From the NCBI GenBank assembly GCA_007127425.1, contig SKZJ01000066.1, positions 1-5,653 on the forward strand: a DNA stretch of 5,653 bases, in the 5' to 3' direction. Source of the DNA: Wenzhouxiangella sp. GTDB lineage: Bacteria; Pseudomonadota; Gammaproteobacteria; Xanthomonadales; Wenzhouxiangellaceae. Below the pieces are notes generated by a model. It saw nothing but the letters and a program-made list of their open reading frames with translations. It did not search any database and had not been told where the DNA came from. This document shows, in pieces, positions 1-5,653 of the stretch (its first letter is position 1; every line of letters begins with the position of its first letter). The position numbers were made by a program, and so were the translations under genes.

Positions 1-3000
1 AAAAGCGGTGTCGGTGCTGGCTCAAGAGGCGCGGTCCGGCGGACCGTAATGGGAACAACGCCCAGGTCGGCCACTTCATCAGCGCTGCTGGCCAGGCCCA
101 CGGCGCCCACCCAGCGCTCGCTGCGACGCATCGCCGGCTGGTCCCAGGCCAGGGATAGGTCCAGCGTGCCGCCGGGATGTCGCCCGGGCCCCGTGGCGGC
201 CAGCGTGTAGTCTTCCGACTCGCCCAGGATCGCATACTCGAGTTCCACCCAGTCACTGCCATGAGTGCTGGAGGCCTGGAAGTTCTGTACCACGATCCAC
301 CAGGTGCCGGGTGTCGGCTTCTCGATACGACACTCCTGGCGCCTGCCGACGGAGTTCGACTCACAGACCACCTCGTCAGACTGAGCCTCGGCATTGCCGG
401 CGGCATCGAAGCCCACGTATAAATCGATATCCATTGCCGAAGAATCGACCGTATCGACCATCAACGCCAGGGTGTCCTGGGGCACGTCGATCAGGATCGT
501 TCGCGTTCCGTCTCCGCCGGAATACGGGTTGCCCGGTGATGAGTCCTGACGGAGTTCGAAGGTCTCACTGACCGGCCGGACCAGGGAGCTGGTGCGGTAG
601 ACGAGCTCGTCAATCGTTGCCAGCACCTCCACTTCAAATTCCGTGCGCCCACGATTGCCGGATGCATTGACAAAGAACTGGCTCGGCAGATCGGCTGCCA
701 GGACGACCATCCCGACCGGCAGATGCTGAGTCGAGGTGCTGTCGTCGGTGGGGGTCAGCACCACTGCTCCGTCGAGTACCCTATCGGAACTACCGCCGCT
801 TCCGCTGACAGTGATGCTCAACTCCTGGCGTGCACCGGCGGCCAGCGAGAAGCTGTCGGGAACCACCTCGATATCCATATCTCCCTGGACATCAACTGTC
901 CAGGAACCGGAACGCATGGCTTCCACGGTTCGCGTGAAGTTGCAGTTGCGGGTGCAGGTGTCGGTATAAATGCCCGGCAGGTTGAGTTGTCCCGGGTCGC
1001 CACCCTTGTCAGGATTGGCAGCCAGGAACTGCTCGGTAGTCACCGGCAGGAACAGCCCGGCATTGGCCGCCCGGTCCACCCGGGCTCGACCGGCACCACG
1101 GTCAATGATCGTTGCCGGTAGATTGTCGACCTGCAGCGTATCGCTCTCGGCCGTGGTTTCCAGCGCCGACTGGATCATGGCCACGGTCCAGTCTGGACGG
1201 GCCGAGAGGAGTAATGCCGCGGCACCGGCAATGTGCGGCCCCGACATGGAGGTACCTGTCAGCAAGGAATACCTGTCGGAACTGTCTGAACCGGCTGCAC
1301 TGGCCGAAAGAATCATCGACCCGGGTGCCACCAGGTTGGGTTTCATCAGCCCCGGTGCGAAGGCTGCAGGCCCCCGGGAGCTACTCGGGGCGATCCGGTC
1401 GACCAGGTCCGGGCTGGTCAGACTCAGGATACCGGCCTCGATGGTTGCCGTCGGTTCGGACGCCTCGGCGATAGCTTCGAGCGCAGCGATGCCGTCGCCG
1501 TTGCTCAACATGAACGCGGGAATGGACGCCGATTCCAGCCCGCCCATCGGAATCGGCGGGCCCTCGAGGTTATTGACTACGAGTACCGCGACCGCTCCGG
1601 CATGGTAGGCATTGCGCACCTTGGTTTCGAAGGTGCAGACGCCGCGCACAACGACCGCAATCGCATCCTCGAAAGCACCGCCCGGGAACGAATCGCAGGC
1701 AAGAAAATTGGACGAATCGACACTTTCCGCCGCAACGACCGGTGCCGTCAGGTCACGCTCGAGGGTCGGGCCCTCGCCGCGCAAGGCGATCAAGTCTCTT
1801 ACGCCCGCAACCTCGGCGCGGTTGGCCAGCAGCCGGTCATGGGTGCTATTGCCGACCGCAATGGTCCAGGGCGCATTGGCCGGTGAGGAAAGGGTACCCC
1901 CCGCGCCCGGCCCGGAATTTCCAGCCGAGGTTACCGGAACAATGCCGGCTGAGCGCAGGTTGAGAAACAACTCTCCGATCTCGGTAACGCTTGCCTCATC
2001 GATATTGCGCCAAGGGTTGGTCGCACTGGAACCGATCGAGTAGTTGACGACGTCAACCCCGTCCTCGACCGCCTGCTCCAGGGCCTGCACGATGGCGCTT
2101 CCCGGACACTCTGCCTCTTCATCTTCATCGAAGTCCTCCTGGCAGACCTTGTAGGAGACGATGTTCGCCCGCGGCGCCACACCCGACAGCGTGAATCGCT
2201 CGGCACCACCGCCGAAATCGAGGCGCACGCTGCGCCGATTCCCCGCGGCGATGCCTGCCACATGACTGCCATGACCGCCAAGGTCCTCGCCGTTGCCCTC
2301 GTCGACAAAGTCATAGACACCGATCAATTTGTCGTTGCAGGAAACGTCCGGACGGGAACACAAACCAAGCTGAGTCCCGAGCGGGTTGGAATATTCGTAT
2401 CCACCGGTGTTGGTGAGCGCATCCGAAAACATCGGGTGATCCCAGTTGACCCCCGAATCAAGCAGACCGATAACGACGTTCTCTCCGCGCGCCGGTCCAA
2501 GACCCTCGACCTCGCCCGACCAGAGCAGGTCGGCGCCGATCAGCTGCGGCCCGCGCTCAAGCTCGAGGTAGTGCATGCGATCCGCCGCCACCGCGGACAC
2601 GCCCGGCAGGTCGGCCAGACGCCGGGCCTCTTCGGCATCGAGGTCGATCGAGAAACCGTTCTGCAAGTAACGATAGACATGCACCGGTTCAAGTTCGCGA
2701 CCCAGCAACTTCCCCGCCTGCCGAAGCACCTCGTGGCGTTGCCCGTCCAGCCAGTCGGTATAGGCCATGACCTCCGGATGCGAAACATCCAGTCGCTTCG
2801 CACCGGTTACCGCCGGTGCCGTCGCTGCCAGGCCGGGAACGCTAATCGATATCGACTCGCTGCCCATCAGGACGTTGCCTTCGCCGCCGTAACGAACTGC
2901 CGGCGCCGCCTCCAGTTCCACGATCCAGCGGCCCGAGGCCGGACTTTTATCGCCGGCAAAGGCTCCGCCAAGCGGCGCCGCAACGGCCATCAATACGGCG

Positions 3001-3032
3001 AGAAGCGCCGTCAAGCGAATTTGTTTTGACAT
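1..3032 (-). CDS. Secreted subtilisin-like (S8) serine protease with I9 propeptide, PA insert and PPC-like C-terminal domain; 3' end missing
   Basis: This is an exported endopeptidase; 1,010 residues are visible and the frame is still open at the left edge. Residues 1-26 form a Sec signal peptide (MSKQIR, then a hydrophobic stretch) with a likely cut after AFA26. Residues about 34-156 resemble an inhibitor I9 propeptide, which normally chaperones folding and is removed. The S8 domain spans about 165-660 with Asp192 (LLDSGV), His254 (GGHGSHVAG), oxyanion Asn372 (SAGNSGPG) and nucleophile Ser595 (GTSMSGPH), so it should be active. A protease-associated (PA) segment is inserted at about 440-515. 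Downstream are an Fn3/Ig-like stretch (about 690-760), a PPC-like domain (about 845-945, with DIDLYV and GTWWIVVQNF) and another segment ending in a Pro-rich PLEPAPTP. The ten visible cysteines form five close pairs: 225/232, 297/309, 446/466, 693/697 and 890/901. The start is chosen for its signal peptide and upstream GAGGAG. Family assignment is firm; substrate is unknown. Confidence 0.93.
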   Translation of the reverse strand, partial: MSKQIRLTALLAVLMAVAAPLGGAFAGDKSPASGRWIVELEAAPAVRYGGEGNVLMGSESISISVPGLAATAPAVTGAKRLDVSHPEVMAYTDWLDGQRHEVLRQAGKLLGRELEPVHVYRYLQNGFSIDLDAEEARRLADLPGVSAVAADRMHYLELERGPQLIGADLLWSGEVEGLGPARGENVVIGLLDSGVNWDHPMFSDALTNTGGYEYSNPLGTQLGLCSRPDVSCNDKLIGVYDFVDEGNGEDLGGHGSHVAGIAAGNRRSVRLDFGGGAERFTLSGVAPRANIVSYKVCQEDFDEDEEAECPGSAIVQALEQAVEDGVDVVNYSIGSSATNPWRNIDEASVTEIGELFLNLRSAGIVPVTSAGNSGPGAGGTLSSPANAPWTIAVGNSTHDRLLANRAEVAGVRDLIALRGEGPTLERDLTAPVVAAESVDSSNFLACDSFPGGAFEDAIAVVVRGVCTFETKVRNAYHAGAVAVLVVNNLEGPPIPMGGLESASIPAFMLSNGDGIAALEAIAEASEPTATIEAGILSLTSPDLVDRIAPSSSRGPAAFAPGLMKPNLVAPGSMILSASAAGSDSSDRYSLLTGTSMSGPHIAGAAALLLSARPDWTVAMIQSALETTAESDTLQVDNLPATIIDRGAGRARVDRAANAGLFLPVTTEQFLAANPDKGGDPGQLNLPGIYTDTCTRNCNFTRTVEAMRSGSWTVDVQGDMDIEVVPDSFSLAAGARQELSITVSGSGGSSDRVLDGAVVLTPTDDSTSTQHLPVGMVVLAADLPSQFFVNASGNRGRTEFEVEVLATIDELVYRTSSLVRPVSETFELRQDSSPGNPYSGGDGTRTILIDVPQDTLALMVDTVDSSAMDIDLYVGFDAAGNAEAQSDEVVCESNSVGRRQECRIEKPTPGTWWIVVQNFQASSTHGSDWVELEYAILGESEDYTLAATGPGRHPGGTLDLSLAWDQPAMRRSERWVGAVGLASSADEVADLGVVPITVRRTAPLEPAPTPL

Positions 3033-3043
3033 CTAAAGCTGAA

Positions 3044-3049
3044 CTCCTC
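3044..3049 (-). promoter_or_regulatory. Ribosome binding site of the S8 protease gene
   Basis: Reading leftward, GAGGAG lies 11 bases before the ATG at 3032, inside the 26-base gap after the gor stop codon. The spacing is a little longer than the usual 5-9 bases. It is still the only Shine-Dalgarno-like sequence here, and the signal peptide begins directly at this ATG. No hairpin terminator fits in the gap. Confidence 0.6.
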
Positions 3050-3058
3050 GACAAATTA

Positions 3059-4411
3059 TTATTCAACGGCCGTACGCAGGGTTACGAGTTCTTCCGCCGC
3101 AGTCGGATGAATGCCGATCGTTCGATCGAAATCCGCCTTGGTCAGTCCGGCGCGCACGGCGACGGCGAAACCCTGGACGATTTCCGGGGCATCGAGGCCG
3201 ACAACGTGGCAACCGACTACGCGATCAGTTTCACCGTCGACCAGCAATTTCATCACACCCTTTTCCTTGCGACCGGCAAGAGTGTAGCGCATCGGCGTAA
3301 AACCGGACCTGAACACGCGCACCTCGCCGTATTGCTCGCGCGCTTCGGCCTCGGTCAGCCCCACCGTACCGACCGGCGGCTGGCTGAACACGGCCGCAGG
3401 CGTGTCGGCATGCTCGACCGGACGGTCCATGCCACCGAACTGGGTATCGGCGAAGGCGTGCCCTTCCATCAGGGCAACCGGCGTCAGGTTGATGCGGTCG
3501 GTGACGTCACCAACGGCGAAGATGTTTTCGATACTGGTGCGGCTGTAATCGTCGACCTCGATACGGTTGCCGGCACCCGTCGTGATGCCAGCCTCTTCCA
3601 GCCCGAGATTCCAGGTATAGGGACTGCGGCCGGTCGCGAACATGACCTGGTCGAACTCGGCGCTCGATTCATCAGAGAAGGTGACATTGATACCGCCGTC
3701 GCTTTTCTCCAGCCGCGCCGGAGACACCTGGTAGCGAATGTCGATACCGCGACCGCGCATGCCGGCATCGACGGCCCGGCGCACGTCGTCGTCGAAACCG
3801 CGCAGTATCAGGTCACGACGATAGGCCAGCACCACCTCGCTGCCCATACCGGCGAAAATGCCGGCGAATTCCACCGCGATGTAGCCGGCGCCGACCACCA
3901 GCACGCGGCGCGGCAACTCATCAAGGTGAAAGGCCTCATCGGAAGTGATGCCCAGCTCATGACCGGGAATCTCCGGCACCCAGGGTCGCCCACCGACGGC
4001 GATCAGGATCTTGTCGGCGGTCACCCGCTTGCCGTCGACCTCGACGGTATGGGCATCGAGCAGTCGGCCCCGACCCCGGTGCAGTACCACGCCGGCATTG
4101 TCCAGCAGCTTGTGATAGATGCCGTTGAGTCGGTCGATCTCGCGGTCCTTGGCCGCGATCAGGGCCTGCCAGTCGAACTTCACCTCACTCGTCTGCCAGC
4201 CGTAGCCGGCGGCGTCATCAAAGTATTCGGCGAACTGAGAGGCATAAACCAGCAGCTTCTTGGGTACGCAACCACGAATCACGCAGGTGCCGCCGACACG
4301 CGATTCCTCGCAGATACCGACACGGGCGCCGTGCCCGGCGGCAATGCGCGAGGCTCGCACCCCGCCCGATCCGGCACCAATGACGAACAGGTCGTAGTCG
4401 AAGCGGCTCAT
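3059..4411 (-). CDS. gor: Glutathione-disulfide reductase (NADPH), FAD-dependent
   Basis: The product reduces oxidised glutathione (GSSG) to 2 GSH with NADPH in the cytoplasm, keeping the thiol pool reduced. It has 450 residues, like the E. coli enzyme. The FAD dinucleotide motif is GAGSGG (12-17). The redox-active cysteines are Cys43 and Cys48 in GGTCVIRGCVPKK. The NADPH-binding motif is GAGYIAVE (174-181), followed by Arg198 and Arg204, which match the arginines that give E. coli Gor its NADPH preference. The second FAD motif is NIFAVGDVTD, and the active-site base pair is His435/Glu440 in HPTAAEE. Arg22 aligns by eye with the glutathione-contacting arginine of human GR. These features argue against lipoamide dehydrogenase and mercuric reductase. 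The CVIRGC active site resembles the plant, cyanobacterial and alphaproteobacterial type more than the E. coli CVNVGC type. The start is supported by GAGG (4420-4417), 5 bases upstream. Confidence 0.95.
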   Translation of the reverse strand: MSRFDYDLFVIGAGSGGVRASRIAAGHGARVGICEESRVGGTCVIRGCVPKKLLVYASQFAEYFDDAAGYGWQTSEVKFDWQALIAAKDREIDRLNGIYHKLLDNAGVVLHRGRGRLLDAHTVEVDGKRVTADKILIAVGGRPWVPEIPGHELGITSDEAFHLDELPRRVLVVGAGYIAVEFAGIFAGMGSEVVLAYRRDLILRGFDDDVRRAVDAGMRGRGIDIRYQVSPARLEKSDGGINVTFSDESSAEFDQVMFATGRSPYTWNLGLEEAGITTGAGNRIEVDDYSRTSIENIFAVGDVTDRINLTPVALMEGHAFADTQFGGMDRPVEHADTPAAVFSQPPVGTVGLTEAEAREQYGEVRVFRSGFTPMRYTLAGRKEKGVMKLLVDGETDRVVGCHVVGLDAPEIVQGFAVAVRAGLTKADFDRTIGIHPTAAEELVTLRTAVE

Positions 4412-4426
4412 GCGAGCCTCGTTCCC

Positions 4427-4440
4427 GGCCGAAAGCGGCC
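4427..4440 (-). other. Small hairpin in the gor leader
   Basis: In the gor transcript this reads GGCCG-CTTT-CGGCC, a perfect 5-base-pair GC stem with a 4-base loop. It sits 6 bases before the GAGG ribosome binding site. If transcription starts about 7 bases after the predicted -10 hexamer, near 4441, the hairpin would form the very 5' end of the message. It could protect the RNA from 5' decay or affect ribosome loading. There is no U-run, so it is not an intrinsic terminator. It may also be chance in GC-rich DNA. Confidence 0.35.
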
Positions 4441-4447
4441 ATGGGCC

Positions 4448-4453
4448 ATAATA
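4448..4453 (-). promoter_or_regulatory. Putative -10 element for gor
   Basis: Reading leftward the sequence is TATTAT, a 5/6 match to TATAAT, about 37 bases before the gor start codon. At the standard 17-base spacing the -35 position reads CAAAAA, which does not resemble TTGACA, so the promoter would be weak without an activator. The CRP/FNR-like operator lies exactly 20 bases upstream. No transcription start data are available. Confidence 0.4.
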
Positions 4454-4473
4454 GTCATCTGAAATCCTTGTTT

Positions 4474-4487
4474 TTGATCCAGGTCAT
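4474..4487. promoter_or_regulatory. Putative CRP/FNR-family operator shared by the divergent gor and ccm transcripts
   Basis: The sequence TTGATCCAGGTCAT contains the TGA-N6-TCA core shared by FNR/ANR and CRP sites. It matches the FNR consensus TTGAT-N4-ATCAA at 8 of 10 positions. Shifted by one base, TTTGA-N6-TCATA also matches the CRP consensus TGTGA-N6-TCACA at 8 of 10, so sequence alone does not decide between them. The centre is 4480.5, about 39.5-41.5 bases upstream of the start points predicted from the -10-like hexamers on both sides. That is close to the class II activator position of -41.5. E. coli ccm is FNR-activated (established knowledge), which makes an FNR-type reading attractive, but binding here is inference. 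Confidence 0.45.
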
Positions 4488-4507
4488 ACCCCCGTCCCCA
4501 CGGAAGG

Positions 4508-4513
4508 TAGAAT
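4508..4513 (+). promoter_or_regulatory. Putative -10 element for the DUF3293-ccm operon
   Basis: TAGAAT matches TATAAT at 5 of 6 positions and lies about 43 bases before the first start codon. At 17-base spacing the -35 position reads CATACC, which is not recognisable as a sigma-70 -35. That is the pattern expected of an activator-dependent class II promoter. The CRP/FNR-like box ends 20 bases upstream. Confidence 0.4.
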
Positions 4514-4531
4514 ATTAACGCACGTCGATAC

Positions 4532-4558
4532 CAGCCGATTCAGCCAATTCAGCCGATG
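4532..4558 (+). repeat. Three 9-base tandem repeats ending in the DUF3293 start codon
   Basis: The three units are CAGCCGATT, CAGCCAATT and CAGCCGATG. They share CAGCC(G/A)AT and differ at one or two positions. The ATG start codon forms the end of the third unit (4556-4558). The array fills the space where a Shine-Dalgarno sequence would be expected, and none is visible there. Confidence 0.75.
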
Positions 4559-5032
4559 ACCATGCCAGCGTACAGCGACCCGAACGCGGATCTGCTGCAG
4601 GCCTTCCTGCAGACCGAGTACCGGGTACTTCCCCGGGCCGATGCGCTGGACGTGACGATCGGTCAGTGCCATCGGTCCCTCGATGAGCGCATCGAGCATT
4701 GCGACTGGGCCATACTCACTGCCTTCAATCCCGGCGCCAGCCGCGAGGAACCGGAAGTCAACGAACGCCGTCATCAGCAACTCCTGGCCGCCATCGCCGA
4801 TGCCGGCCTGGACTTCCTGCCGGCCTGCAACCGTGATCCGCGTGGGCAATGGCCCGACGAGCCTTCTCTTCTGGTCATCGGGCCCGACTCCGGCTGGCTG
4901 ATCGCGCTGGCGCGCCGGCTGGGACAACTTGCGGTGGTGGCCGGCCGCCCCGGCGAGGCCGCCGAACTCTGGCTGGTCGCCGGCGATTGGTCCGAGTCGC
5001 TGCCCGAACACGTCCGGCGTGTGTCGAAATGA
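4556..5032 (+). CDS. DUF3293 domain-containing protein, first gene of the ccm operon
   Basis: This is a small soluble protein of 158 residues with no signal peptide or membrane segment, so it is probably cytoplasmic. DUF3293 is recognised from the pattern WAILTAFNPG (51-60), then Asn69 followed by an Arg-rich helix start (NERRHQQLL), a DPRGQWPDEPS stretch (94-104) and an alternating hydrophobic end with a conserved-looking aromatic region (LWLVAGDW). The biochemical role of the family is not known to me. Its stop codon overlaps the ccmA start (ATGA, 5029-5032), so it is translated together with cytochrome c maturation genes. The ATG at 4556 is used; a second in-frame ATG at 4562 is equally possible because neither has a Shine-Dalgarno sequence and the upstream bases are a tandem repeat. 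The family call rests on motif memory and is not a search result. Confidence 0.85.
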   Translation: MTMPAYSDPNADLLQAFLQTEYRVLPRADALDVTIGQCHRSLDERIEHCDWAILTAFNPGASREEPEVNERRHQQLLAAIADAGLDFLPACNRDPRGQWPDEPSLLVIGPDSGWLIALARRLGQLAVVAGRPGEAAELWLVAGDWSESLPEHVRRVSK

Positions 5033-5628
5033 CCCTCATGCTCGAAACCCGCCAGGCCACTTTTGCGCGCAGCGGCGAGGCCGTGTTCGCGCCCGTGGAT
5101 CTGACGCTCAGTAGCGGGCAAGCCCTGATCGTGCTCGGACCCAACGGCTGCGGCAAGACCACGCTGCTGCGCATGCTCGCCGGCATTCTCCGTCCCTGGC
5201 AGGGCGAGGTCATTCAAAATTGCCAACCCGCATTCCTCGGCCACCTGCCGGCTTTCAAGGGCGATCTGAGCTGCCGAGAGAACCTGGCTTTCCAGCGTCG
5301 CTTTCATGACGGCGACGGCCTCGACGAGAGCCGTGCCCTGGCCCGCGTCGGCCTGGCCGGACTGGGCTTGCGACCGGCCCGCACGCTGTCGGCCGGGCAG
5401 AAACGCCGCCTGGGCCTGGCCGGGCTGCTGGTCGCGCCGCGCGCTCTGTGGCTGCTGGACGAGCCCTATGCCAGTCTCGATGATGCCGGTTGCGAACTGG
5501 TCGATCGCTTGCTGACCGACCACCTCGCCGGCGGCGGATCCGTGGCGCTGTCAGCCCACCAGCGCAAGCCGGTGATCGAGGTCGAGCTGGTGCGCCTGGA
5601 ACTGACCGCGGCGGAGGTGCCGACATGA
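5029..5628 (+). CDS. ccmA: Cytochrome c maturation ABC transporter ATP-binding protein CcmA
   Basis: CcmA is the cytoplasmic ATPase subunit of CcmABCD. In System I cytochrome c biogenesis, ATP hydrolysis drives release of haem-loaded CcmE from CcmC/CcmD for delivery to apocytochromes. The 199 residues are close to the 207 of E. coli. The Walker A motif is GPNGCGKTT (37-45), the ABC signature LSAGQKRR (120-127), Walker B LWLLDEP (140-146, catalytic Glu145) and the switch His is 177 (SAHQ). GHLPAFKGDLSCRENL (71-86) matches the CcmA-type Q-loop region, where E. coli has a GH-x-P-x-K segment. The ATG at 5029 overlaps the DUF3293 stop codon. The frame stays open further upstream, but the extension would overlap DUF3293 and lacks CcmA-like sequence. 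An in-frame ATG at 5038 is an alternative. The next gene begins with ccmB sequence position, supporting the CcmA name over a generic ABC ATPase. Confidence 0.93.
   Translation: MTLMLETRQATFARSGEAVFAPVDLTLSSGQALIVLGPNGCGKTTLLRMLAGILRPWQGEVIQNCQPAFLGHLPAFKGDLSCRENLAFQRRFHDGDGLDESRALARVGLAGLGLRPARTLSAGQKRRLGLAGLLVAPRALWLLDEPYASLDDAGCELVDRLLTDHLAGGGSVALSAHQRKPVIEVELVRLELTAAEVPT
5613..5618 (+). promoter_or_regulatory. Ribosome binding site for ccmB
   Basis: GGAGGT lies inside the last codons of ccmA, 6 bases before the ATG at 5625. It is the strongest Shine-Dalgarno sequence in the rightward operon and decides in favour of 5625 over the later in-frame ATG at 5640. Confidence 0.75.
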
Positions 5629-5653
5629 TCGTGCGCAGCATGAGCGCCCTGAT
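5625..5653 (+). CDS. ccmB: Probable start of CcmB, haem exporter membrane subunit; cut by the right edge
   Basis: Only about nine codons (MIVRSMSAL) are visible, so the name rests on gene order: ccmB normally follows ccmA directly. CcmB is the multi-spanning inner-membrane partner of CcmA. The ATG overlaps the ccmA stop codon (ATGA, 5625-5628) and has a good GGAGGT upstream. The second ATG at 5640 is in the same frame and could be the true start if the first five residues are not conserved. Confidence 0.65.

Noticed and set aside
970..1608. A 212-codon open frame on the plus strand, with others at 1612-2043 and 2262-3029
   Set aside because: All lie opposite the S8 protease, whose frame is intact and carries the full catalytic set. 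The translations are low-complexity Arg/Ser/Ala/Pro sequence without motifs.
1..3032. Frameshift or pseudogene status for the protease
   Set aside because: I followed the frame through most of its length and found no stop. Asp192, His254, Asn372 and Ser595 are all present. Only the window edge truncates it.
3033..3058. Possible terminator between gor and the protease
   Set aside because: The 26 bases contain no stem followed by a T-run, only AT-rich bases and the ribosome binding site.
3026..4462. A 478-codon open frame on the plus strand opposite gor
   Set aside because: It lies fully antisense to a gene with every glutathione reductase motif. Its translation shows no recognisable domain and is rich in His, Gly and Asp as expected from reverse-complemented GC-rich codons. 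It also crosses the intergenic gap.
4849..5028. Upstream extension of the ccmA frame
   Set aside because: The extension is Arg/Gly-rich, overlaps DUF3293 and adds 60 residues that CcmA proteins do not have. The ATGA overlap start at 5029 gives the expected length.
4484..5523. Minus-strand open frames opposite DUF3293 and ccmA (175 and 249 codons)
   Set aside because: They mirror well-supported plus-strand genes, show no family motifs, and one runs through the predicted promoter and tandem repeat.

Overview
The window is GC-rich, gene-dense bacterial chromosome. Two gene blocks face away from each other around one compact intergenic region at about 4412-4555. A System I cytochrome c maturation operon (ccm), glutathione reductase, a DUF3293 gene and a large exported subtilase together suggest a proteobacterium, probably a gammaproteobacterium. 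That placement is inference from gene content and is not firm.

Leftward block (minus strand): gor, a complete 450-residue glutathione reductase, is followed after only 26 bases by a very large secreted S8 serine protease that runs off the left edge with 1,010 residues visible. The protease has a Sec signal peptide, an I9 propeptide, a complete Asp/His/Asn/Ser subtilisin active site, a PA insert, an immunoglobulin-like segment, a PPC-like domain and a further C-terminal segment. I found ten cysteines in the visible part, and they fall into five close pairs. No terminator is visible between the two genes, so they may share a transcript.

Rightward block (plus strand): a DUF3293 gene, ccmA and the first codons of ccmB follow one another with ATGA stop/start overlaps at both junctions, which implies a translationally coupled operon. 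CcmA is the ATPase of the CcmABCD machinery that loads haem onto CcmE. The function of DUF3293 is unknown.

The divergent intergenic region is the most informative non-coding part. It holds one CRP/FNR-family-like operator (TGA-N6-TCA core). A -10-like hexamer lies exactly 20 bases from each side of the operator, and neither side has a recognisable -35. This suggests that one redox, oxygen or cAMP-type regulator could act on both gor/protease and the ccm operon. The region also has a small hairpin in the gor leader and three 9-base tandem repeats running into the DUF3293 start codon in place of a normal ribosome binding site.

I saw no RNA genes, CRISPR arrays, insertion sequences, phage genes or clearly novel system. 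The long reading frames opposite gor and the protease look like GC-driven shadows.
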